DNA of 39,812 nucleotides from Roseomonas sp. (GTDB lineage Bacteria; Pseudomonadota; Alphaproteobacteria; Acetobacterales; Acetobacteraceae): positions 1 through 39,812 of the forward strand of contig JADCGF010000042.1 of NCBI GenBank assembly GCA_020249145.1. Direction: 5' to 3'. Positions 1 to 5,887 of this stretch are shown here, piece after piece. Made by a program: the position numbers and the translations under genes. The notes under the pieces are model-generated. The model ran no database searches. It was not told where the DNA came from and saw nothing but the letters and a program-made list of their open reading frames with translations. Each line of letters starts with the position of its first letter. Within the stretch, counting starts at the first letter, position 1.

Positions 1-6
1 GGTCAT

Positions 7-128
7 CTGTTTGTCTCCGTCATCGGCGGGGGAAATCCCCTGCGCGTGACAGACCATTCGCGCTGTGATGGGGGCTGAGCCAAGCGAAATAGAGCGTCAT
101 TTCATTGCTATGATTCAGGCGTTTTGAT
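7..128 (-). repeat. Leader repeat, copy 1, before a gene cut off by the window edge
   Basis: On the minus strand this segment precedes an ATG at 6-4 with GGAG just upstream (revcomp around 15-20). Only the first two codons of that gene are inside the window, so its product is unknown. The segment around 40-128 matches 410-504 closely. Shared blocks include GACCATTCGCGCTGT and GAGCCAAGCGA on the plus strand, and both copies end at an ATCATGAT. The duplicated leader suggests a shared promoter or RNA element in front of two small phage genes. Confidence 0.6.
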
Positions 129-136
129 CATGATGT

Positions 137-167
137 GAGGGCCAAATGGCAGCACCATTCGGCCCTC
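137..167 (-). terminator. Hairpin after the DUF6900 gene, possible terminator
   Basis: Positions 137-149 and 155-167 form a 13-bp inverted repeat with one mismatch around a 5-nt loop (arm GAGGGCC followed by AATGG-type pairing). It starts 9 nt after the stop of the minus-strand gene at 176. There is no clear T-tract afterwards, so it may be a Rho-independent terminator of weak type or an mRNA-stabilising hairpin. Confidence 0.5.
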
Positions 168-175
168 GCTTTCGC

Positions 176-376
176 TTATCGGCTGCGCTTTTTGCTGCGC
201 TTCGCGGCGGCTTGCCCGGCGGCGTAGGCTTCCGCGAGAGAATTTCGGATGGACCAGACGGCGACATCATGGAAATCGAGCGCGTCGCGGTTTCTGGTCT
301 CCAGCGTCTCAACCGAGGGCATATTCCGCTTGGCGATTTCGAGGAAAAGCTGGGCGGTGTCGGTGGTGTCGTTCAT
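176..376 (-). CDS. Small DUF6900-like phage protein
   Basis: This encodes 66 residues. I chose the ATG at 376 because AAGGAG lies 6-7 nt upstream, and the longer reading frame to 454 runs through the duplicated leader. The protein has a short helical body with blocks such as LFLEIAKRNMPSVETLETR and DFHDVAVWSIR, and a basic Lys/Arg-rich tail. This pattern fits DUF6900, a small family of unknown function that I associate with phages and plasmids of alphaproteobacteria. It lies downstream of the two methyltransferase genes and is probably co-transcribed or expressed from its own leader at 377-504. The biochemical role is unknown. Confidence 0.65.
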   Translation of the reverse strand: MNDTTDTAQLFLEIAKRNMPSVETLETRNRDALDFHDVAVWSIRNSLAEAYAAGQAAAKRSKKRSR

Positions 377-504
377 CTTGGTCTCCTTGCTGTGGCGCTG
401 GGGCAATTCCCTGCGCCTGAGGGACCATTCGCGCTGTAGCGGGGGGCGAGCCAAGCGAGATTGAGCGTTACTTCGTTGCTATCATTGGGGAGTTTCAATC
501 ATGA
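377..504 (-). repeat. Leader repeat, copy 2, before the DUF6900 gene
   Basis: This is the second copy of the leader seen at 7-128. It lies between the stop of the ParB-methyltransferase gene (499) and the ATG at 376. The similarity is strongest over 410-504 and ends at the shared ATCATGAT. The ribosome binding site AAGGAG is just before the ATG. The position is consistent with a promoter or a structured 5' leader. Confidence 0.6.
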
Positions 505-1764
505 TCTATTGGTTGTGCGTGTTGCAGTGACATCGGCAAAGGTTCGATCCTCACCATCCAGTATCGCGGGCTGGCCCGTCATGGCCTCAAACCGCGCAAT
601 CGTCACATCGCAATAGCCGGGATCAATTTCCATCGCGTAGCAGATGCGTTCGGCTGTCTCCGCCGCGATGATCGCCGTGCCGCTGCCGCAAAAGGGTTCG
701 TAAATCACATCGCCGGGTTCGCTATTGTTCAGCATCGGGCGGCGCATGCATTCGACCGGCTTCTGCGTGCCATGCACCGTCGCCATATCCTCATCGCCGG
801 CGCCGATCGGCCAAAGAGTCGTCTGATCGCGCGCGCCTTGCCAATGACCGGTGGCACCCTTGCGGACACCATAAATGCACGGCTCATGCTGCCAATGATA
901 ATCGCCACGCCCGAGTACCAAGCGCGGCTTGGCCCAGACAATCTGGCTGCGAACAACAAAGCCAGCCGCTTCCAGGCTTTCGATTACGGTGCGCGCATGC
1001 ACACCGGCATGCCAGATGTAAGCAACATCGCCGGGGAATAGCGCCCAAGCCTCGCGCCAATCGGCGCGGTCATCATTGGCAACCTTGCCCGTGCGCGCGG
1101 TGGACGAGACACCGGCTTCGTTGCGCCAGGCGGGATCATAGCCAACCCCATAGGGCGGGTCGCTCACCATCAAATGCGGCTTCGTGCCGCCGAGTAGGCG
1201 GAGAACATCGGTGCGATTGGTGGCGTCGCCACACAATAGCCGGTGGCGACCAAGGCGCCAGAGATCACCAGGGCGCGTGACTGGCTGCGCCGGAGGTTCC
1301 TGCGCCGCTGCGTCGGGGTCACCTTGCGCTGGCGCGTCACCATTGGCGCCGATACTGGCCAGCAAATCCTCAAGCGCTTCGGGCGAGAAGCCAAGCACGT
1401 CCAAATCCACCGCTGCCTCGTCACGGATGCGCGCGATCTCAGCCGCCAGCAGCGCCTCATCCCAGCCGGAATTGAGCGCGATCTGATTATCCGCGAGCCG
1501 CAGCGCACGCGCCTGGGGTTCGCTGAGATGCGCAAGCCGAATGGCCGGGACCGATGCCATGCCGAGCCGTTTGGCCGCCATGACGCGGCCGTGGCCCGCG
1601 ACCAGCACGCCCGCGCCATCCACCAGCACCGGGTTCACAAAGCCGAACTCGGCGATCGATGCAGCGATCTGCGCTACCTGCGCCGGCGAATGTGTGCGCG
1701 CATTCTCGGCATAAGGCACCAGCGCTGCAACCGGCAGCGAGACAACGGCAAGGTCAGGCTGCAT
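499..1764 (-). CDS. ParB-nuclease-domain / DNA methyltransferase fusion (DPPY type)
   Basis: The protein has 421 residues. Residues 1-110 form a ParB/Spo0J-like N-terminal domain (ENARTHS, then GHGRVMAAKRLG). Residues about 165-400 form an N6-adenine or N4-cytosine methyltransferase with the catalytic DPPYGVGY motif and, near the C-terminus, the AdoMet-binding FCGSGTAIIAAE motif. The order is catalytic motif first, AdoMet motif last (beta-class order). A low-complexity Ala/Pro linker joins the halves. No matching restriction enzyme is adjacent, so this is an orphan phage-type methyltransferase, probably protecting element DNA or modulating its expression. The start overlaps the end of the upstream paralogue by 11 nt, which indicates translational coupling. 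Confidence 0.88.
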   Translation of the reverse strand: MQPDLAVVSLPVAALVPYAENARTHSPAQVAQIAASIAEFGFVNPVLVDGAGVLVAGHGRVMAAKRLGMASVPAIRLAHLSEPQARALRLADNQIALNSGWDEALLAAEIARIRDEAAVDLDVLGFSPEALEDLLASIGANGDAPAQGDPDAAAQEPPAQPVTRPGDLWRLGRHRLLCGDATNRTDVLRLLGGTKPHLMVSDPPYGVGYDPAWRNEAGVSSTARTGKVANDDRADWREAWALFPGDVAYIWHAGVHARTVIESLEAAGFVVRSQIVWAKPRLVLGRGDYHWQHEPCIYGVRKGATGHWQGARDQTTLWPIGAGDEDMATVHGTQKPVECMRRPMLNNSEPGDVIYEPFCGSGTAIIAAETAERICYAMEIDPGYCDVTIARFEAMTGQPAILDGEDRTFADVTATRTTNRS

Positions 1765-3208
1765 CGGAAAGTGCCCCTTCGCGCGCTGCTGCTACTGCAT
1801 CGTAATCGCGCCCATCGTCCGCCAGCGTCACCGGCTGATCCGGGTAAATCATCCGCCAGCGCGCAATCGCCAGATCCACATAGGCCGGCGCGAGTTCCAC
1901 GCCGCGCACAACGCGGCCGGTGCGTTCCCCGGCAATCAGTGTCGTGCCGCTACCGGCAAAGGGCTCAAACACCACCTCGCCAGTCTCCGTGTATGCGCGC
2001 ATCAGAAAGTCTGGCAGCGCCACCGGAAACACGGCTGGATGTTCGGTCTCAATTCCGCGCCCCTTATGGCGGGTGATGCGCAGCACAGCGTCAGGAATGC
2101 GCATGTCCTGCACGGGCTGGCCAACATGAGTGTAAGCTTTCACCTCGCCATCCGCCGCACGTAGCCCGCTGCCCTTGTTCGGCGTGCCTGCCCATTTGCA
2201 GGGGATAATCTTATTCGCCTGCCGCGCCATGCGATTGAAGTGAAACACCAACTCAAACGCCGGCGCCAAACGACCATTCCAATCGCCCGGCAATCCCGGC
2301 CCCTGGTCCCAGGTGTAAAGCCCAAAGCGACGCCAGCCGCGCGCGCGCATCCATTCCAACCAACCTTCCCAATAGGTCTGCCATTCATTCTCGCGATGGA
2401 TCAGGCCGAGATTGACCAGCGCCTGGCCATCCGGGCGCAGTGCCGCGTCCAGATGCTGGAACACGCCCTGCATCAGCGCATCCCAATCCGAGACACCGCC
2501 GGTCGTGTAAGCCCTCTGGTTCCCATAGGGCGGGCTCGTGAAGAGCATCGCCGCGCGATCGCTTTCCATCACGCGCGCCACCGTCGCCGCGTCGGTGCTA
2601 TCCCCACACAACAACCGATGCGCGCCCAGCAGCCACAAATCACCGGGGCGAGAGACCGCCTGGCGCGGTGCCTCGGGCTCAGCATCGGCGGGATTGTCGG
2701 CATCATCGCCAATCGCCGGCGCGGCAGGGTTCTCGGCGGTGTCCGCGGGCAGGGCCTCGGGCGCATCGCCGTCGGACACGGCCTCTCCAGCCGCCGCGAG
2801 GATGCCCGCAAGTTCATCCGCCGAGAAACCAAGCGCGGCCAGGTCAATCTCCGCCGCCTGGACGCTGGCCAGCGCATCACGCAGCAGCGCCTGGTCCCAG
2901 GTCGCGTTCTCTGCGATGCGATTATCAGCAAGGCGCAGCGCTTCCTTTTGCGCGGGCGCCAAATGCTTCAGCACAATCACCGGCACCTTGGCGATGCCGA
3001 GCGCCTCCGCCGCCGCGAGCCGTCCATGGCCCGCGATCAGCACGCCATCCTCGTCCACCAGGAGCGGGTTGGTGAAGCCGAAGGCCTGCATGCTGGCCAT
3101 GATCTGCGCCAGCTGCGCCGCGTCATGCACGCGCGCATTGCCGGCATGCGGGCGCAGCGAGGCAATCGCGCGGAGTTGGATCCGCTCGGCCATCCAGGGA
3201 AGCGTCAT
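1754..3208 (-). CDS. ParB-nuclease-domain / DNA methyltransferase fusion (SPPY type)
   Basis: The protein has 484 residues and is paralogous in architecture to its downstream neighbour. It has an N-terminal ParB-like domain (NARVHD, GHGRLAAAEALG), an acidic Ala/Asp/Glu-rich linker around 150-190, then a methyltransferase with TSPPYGNQ as catalytic motif and FEPFAGSGTTLIAGE as AdoMet motif. SPPY instead of DPPY suggests N4-cytosine chemistry, so the pair may modify two different bases. ATG 3208 is used here; an internal ATG at 3193 is also possible. The gene follows the GGTGCAAAC repeat region, which probably carries its promoter. Confidence 0.87.
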   Translation of the reverse strand: MTLPWMAERIQLRAIASLRPHAGNARVHDAAQLAQIMASMQAFGFTNPLLVDEDGVLIAGHGRLAAAEALGIAKVPVIVLKHLAPAQKEALRLADNRIAENATWDQALLRDALASVQAAEIDLAALGFSADELAGILAAAGEAVSDGDAPEALPADTAENPAAPAIGDDADNPADAEPEAPRQAVSRPGDLWLLGAHRLLCGDSTDAATVARVMESDRAAMLFTSPPYGNQRAYTTGGVSDWDALMQGVFQHLDAALRPDGQALVNLGLIHRENEWQTYWEGWLEWMRARGWRRFGLYTWDQGPGLPGDWNGRLAPAFELVFHFNRMARQANKIIPCKWAGTPNKGSGLRAADGEVKAYTHVGQPVQDMRIPDAVLRITRHKGRGIETEHPAVFPVALPDFLMRAYTETGEVVFEPFAGSGTTLIAGERTGRVVRGVELAPAYVDLAIARWRMIYPDQPVTLADDGRDYDAVAAAREGALSDAA

Positions 3209-3259
3209 TGGGGGGATATCCGGGAAGGGTGGGGCGAGGATGCGCGGCGCTATGCGCCG

Positions 3260-3393
3260 AGGTTTGCACTTAAGCTGCTGAAATCACGCCGAAAGGGTGC
3301 AAACCATGCGGGGGCTGGGTGCAAACCAGGTGCAAACCTGGGGGGCCTAGGTTTGCACCTAAGTCATTGAATTCAGGGCGCTATGGTGCAAAC
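3260..3393. repeat. Six GGTGCAAAC repeats, operator or iteron-like
   Basis: The 9-mer GGTGCAAAC or its complement (one copy ends ACT rather than ACC) occurs at about 3261-3269, 3296-3304, 3318-3326, 3329-3337, 3351-3359 and 3385-3393, in both orientations. Two copies form a perfect 12-bp inverted repeat, AGGTGCAAACCT at 3328-3339 and AGGTTTGCACCT at 3349-3360, separated by 9 nt. The cluster lies upstream of the methyltransferase operon. It may bind a regulator of that operon, or a replication or partition protein. No known consensus was recognised. Confidence 0.6.
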
Positions 3394-3649
3394 TGCAACC
3401 CATATTTTTATTCTGACGCTAGAGAGGTCGGGCGCTTCCGCCCCCCGCATACAAAATCGCCAGGAAGGAACCATCAGGTTCACTCTTGGTTTCGCTATTC
3501 CTCTCTGCCCTTCAGGAACGTGACCTGCGACGACCTCACGATCAATCGCGATCACAATTCTTTAAGGTGAAGGCATGATAGCCGAAGCGAATTCCGCTGT
3601 GCAACACGACAATCTTTCGCTGCACTACCTTTGTTTTCGCTATCTAGAA
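3394..3649. other. Gap between repeat array and toxin gene
   Basis: No convincing gene was found. One 27-codon frame on the plus strand (ATG 3575, stop 3658) has AAGGTGAAGG before it but runs into the 3' end of the toxin gene on the opposite strand. I do not trust it as a gene. The segment is more AT-rich than the phage genes on either side, which fits an acquired toxin-antitoxin cassette. Confidence 0.4.
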
Positions 3650-4075
3650 TTAAAATGACTTGAGGGGTTTAGGTTTCGTGGACCAAGGGCACTGCCATAG
3701 CATTCCTGGCTCTGAAGCTTTGACCGTGTTTACCCACATGCTCCACCAAATCAGCGATAAACGCGCCCGCTCCAGCATGGAGGCATGGCTCCACTGACCG
3801 CGAAGAATAATTCCGATGCAGCCTGTATCAACAAACGCAGCACGTTCGTGTGTTCTTGTACGAATAGATTTATCGCTGGTAATAAGCGCTGACCGCGTGT
3901 GTGCACCGGCAGCAATCGCCTGGATCAAAGGCACGTCCGCTGTACCCTTTTCGACAACGTCTAGCGCATGCAGCACTTCGAGAGGGTCGTTTGCACCTGT
4001 GGATTCCGCTTCCGCGATTAACTTGACCGCATGCGCAACAACACGCGGCGTGTTTTCGTCGAAGACTAACCTCAC
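3650..4075 (-). CDS. PIN-like toxin (VapC45-like), putative
   Basis: The protein has 141 residues with a GTG start whose first bases overlap the stop of the upstream gene (GTGA). It begins MRLVFDENTP, the DEN motif that places the first acidic residue of PIN-like or DUF5615-like nucleases at the end of the first strand. A later SDKSIRTRTHERAAF segment would carry a further acidic/Asp site. The fold and the pairing with a DUF433-type protein suggest a type II toxin acting as an RNase, like VapC45. The last 40 residues are not recognised. The gene sits as a cassette between the repeat array and phage early genes. Confidence 0.65.
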   Translation of the reverse strand: MRLVFDENTPRVVAHAVKLIAEAESTGANDPLEVLHALDVVEKGTADVPLIQAIAAGAHTRSALITSDKSIRTRTHERAAFVDTGCIGIILRGQWSHASMLERARLSLIWWSMWVNTVKASEPGMLWQCPWSTKPKPLKSF

Positions 4076-4791
4076 GCAGCGAGAGGTTGCGCCGGGTCGG
4101 CGCCAATGAAAAATCGTACAGCCTGCTCGACACCGGATACGTCGGTTTCATAGAAAGCGGCCACCTTAGCGAGGTTACCTTTTTCGGCTCGCCACGCGTC
4201 AAACAAAGCTTCCACAGGCGCGCCGCTAGAACTCTCAATTGGACGGCCAAAGGCACGACGTGGGTCAATTATTATCCGTTTGAAGCGAGGGTCAGGCACC
4301 CATCTGCGCGGCAGATCTTCTTCATATTCAACAGTCGCTATGAAGCCATCAACGAGTATGTCGTAGATCGCGAAATTGTCCCCCACCAAGTCATAGAGGG
4401 CCAAGTCGCCGGTCTCCCGCTGCGCTTCAGCAAAAATCTTATGACCATCGGTATGGATGCGCCTGACCGCAAAGGGATGGTCGGTGCCCAACACGCGCCG
4501 CGCAGTTTCTGCGGCAGTTCTAATGGCTTTCCAACTGGGAGTCCGCCCCCGGCGCTCAGCGGCCTGGACAATTCGTCCAAGAAAGGCGACTTCAAGAAGA
4601 TCAAGAAAACCTAGAGCAAGCTCGCCATCACGCAGGTCGTGCTGTTTACGCAAGACCGGGGGCGCCTGAGTTTTTCCCTTACGCTGAGAATATCCCTGGA
4701 GCCAGCCACGAATTTGCCGCGGCGACACATTCGTCAGACGCGCAGCGTCACCAACGCTGTAAATCCCGAACGAGGCTGGAATGGCGTTCAA
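4072..4791 (-). CDS. HTH / DUF433 antitoxin (VapB45-like), putative
   Basis: The frame is open from 4986, but I place the start at the TTG at 4791, which has GGGAGA at proper spacing, giving 239 residues. Upstream residues are low-complexity and overlap the neighbouring gene. The N-terminal YSVGDAARLTNVSPRQIRGW is a MerR-like helix-turn-helix. The C-terminal 60 residues (IIIDPRRAFGRPI through the acidic VEQAVRF segment) resemble DUF433, as in VapB45-type antitoxins. It would bind and neutralise the PIN-like toxin it overlaps by 4 nt and probably represses its own promoter in the 68-nt gap to 4860. Confidence 0.65.
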   Translation of the reverse strand: MNAIPASFGIYSVGDAARLTNVSPRQIRGWLQGYSQRKGKTQAPPVLRKQHDLRDGELALGFLDLLEVAFLGRIVQAAERRGRTPSWKAIRTAAETARRVLGTDHPFAVRRIHTDGHKIFAEAQRETGDLALYDLVGDNFAIYDILVDGFIATVEYEEDLPRRWVPDPRFKRIIIDPRRAFGRPIESSSGAPVEALFDAWRAEKGNLAKVAAFYETDVSGVEQAVRFFIGADPAQPLAA

Positions 4792-4859
4792 AGGCTTCTC
4801 CCTGGAACCCTTCTTAGCACAGGAGCGTTGAAACCAAAATTGACGATCTCGGTCCTTTC

Positions 4860-5408
4860 TTACGCCGCCCTCTGCCGCCCCGCCAGCCCAAAATGCCCCG
4901 CCAGCACGCTGAGCGTGGCCACAAGCATCCCCTGCGCCTGCGGCGGCGGTACGGGCCGTCCGCCCCAGCCCTGGCGCATGGCCCATTCGCGCACCGACAT
5001 CTCCAGCCCAACTACGTACCAGGCGCAGGAGCCCGCCGCGCTGTCGTGCCCACCCAGCGCATTCAGCGCAGCCGCCACCCGCCGTCGCGCATCCAGGCTG
5101 CGTTCGGAAAGATCATCGTCCGCTCCCCCAGGCAGGCGCAGCAGGGCTGACCGCGTCACGCCATCCAGCGCGGCCACGTAGAACAGCGAGCGGAACGTAG
5201 CGCCGGCGTCGTGCATTTCCTGCGTGATCGTCCCGTTGGCCAACATCATGCCCAGCGTATCCACCGCACGGCGATGCTGCACCGGCCTTCCAGTCTCGGG
5301 ATCCGCCTCGCGGATCGGCGGCGTGAAGTCGCCATGTTGGAGGCGCCATTGGGACGGGCCCATCGTATCCGGCGTCTTGGTGCGTTTCTGCTTGCGTTTA
5401 GCGGCCAT
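4860..5408 (-). CDS. DUF6456-like phage protein
   Basis: The protein has 182 residues. It starts with a Lys/Arg-rich segment (AAKRKQKRTK). The body (residues about 60-175) is helical, with the pattern of DUF6456: MHDAGATFRSLFYVAA, then SLDARRRVAAALNALGG and a last helix ending LAGHFGL. In this family the protein is thought to be nucleic-acid associated, but no activity is established. The start overlaps the stop of the upstream small gene by 11 nt, so the two are co-translated at the distal end of the early operon. Confidence 0.55.
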   Translation of the reverse strand: MAAKRKQKRTKTPDTMGPSQWRLQHGDFTPPIREADPETGRPVQHRRAVDTLGMMLANGTITQEMHDAGATFRSLFYVAALDGVTRSALLRLPGGADDDLSERSLDARRRVAAALNALGGHDSAAGSCAWYVVGLEMSVREWAMRQGWGGRPVPPPQAQGMLVATLSVLAGHFGLAGRQRAA

Positions 5409-5628
5409 GGTGCTTCTCCTGTTGCCGAGGCCCCCAACGGCGCACGGCTTCGTTCTGGACCGCCTGGCGCAGCCAGGGGTCGTGGATGTCCTCGATCGCG
5501 AGTGAGACCACTCCCTGCTGCTGCCAGACGCGGCGGCGGAGGGCTTCCATCTCGGGTGTGGTGGTCGGGCTGCGCGTGCCGCGGTTCAGGGACGAGCGCG
5601 GCGGCGCCGGAGAGCCTGGGAGCGTCAT
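5398..5628 (-). CDS. Small phage protein of unknown function
   Basis: This encodes 76 residues with an 11-nt overlap into the DUF6456-like gene. The N-terminal third is Pro/Ser/Arg-rich and possibly disordered. The second half (EMEALRRRVWQQQGVV, then WLRQAVQNEAVRRWG) looks like two helices. The ribosome binding site is weak, and an internal ATG at residue 27 is an alternative start. I do not recognise a family. The overlap and codon use suggest a real gene. Confidence 0.5.
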   Translation of the reverse strand: MTLPGSPAPPRSSLNRGTRSPTTTPEMEALRRRVWQQQGVVSLAIEDIHDPWLRQAVQNEAVRRWGPRQQEKHHGR

Positions 5629-5670
5629 GGCGCCCCACCGATCAATCCCCCGCCGAGGGAGGGGGAGGAA

Positions 5671-5887
5671 ATAACCTTTCGGTTATCTCGTTTCGGGTAG
5701 GGACAGACCAACTCTCTTCTATATGATATATATAGAAAAAAATAATAACTGAGATAACCGAATAACCGAACGGCACCCACCCGCGCGCACATGTATACCC
5801 GCGCGCGGTTATTCGGTTTTTCGGTTATTTGCAGAAGAGGGCGCGAAATCAATGGCTTAGCTCCCCACCCGGATTTTCGGTTATTTC
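5671..5887. repeat. CGGTTAT repeat cluster, candidate replication origin
   Basis: The core CGGTTATT or its complement recurs at 5671-5686 (ATAACC-TTTC-GGTTAT, a perfect inverted repeat), 5753-5768 (two tandem copies), 5807-5828 (two copies) and 5877-5885 inside the end of the primase gene. AACCGAATAACCG at 5756-5768 is inverted at 5807-5819. Between them lies an AT-rich stretch around 5718-5750 in otherwise GC-rich DNA. Direct and inverted iteron-like repeats beside a primase gene are typical of phage or plasmid origins. A regulatory role is the alternative. Confidence 0.55.

Noticed and set aside
1243..2076. 277-codon plus-strand frame
   Set aside because: Antisense to both methyltransferases, Arg/Pro-rich, no ribosome binding site.
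2240..3370. 376-codon open frame on the plus strand opposite the SPPY methyltransferase
   Set aside because: It is a shadow of a GC-rich coding frame with Arg/His-rich nonsense and no domain; the minus strand has clear ParB and methyltransferase motifs.
3373..3555. 60-codon minus-strand frame in the gap before the methyltransferases
   Set aside because: No ribosome binding site, no family, and it covers regulatory repeats at its end.
5625..5852. 75-codon minus-strand frame through the repeat region
   Set aside because: It overlaps the CGGTTAT repeats and AT-rich core and reads as tyrosine-rich noise with no ribosome binding site.
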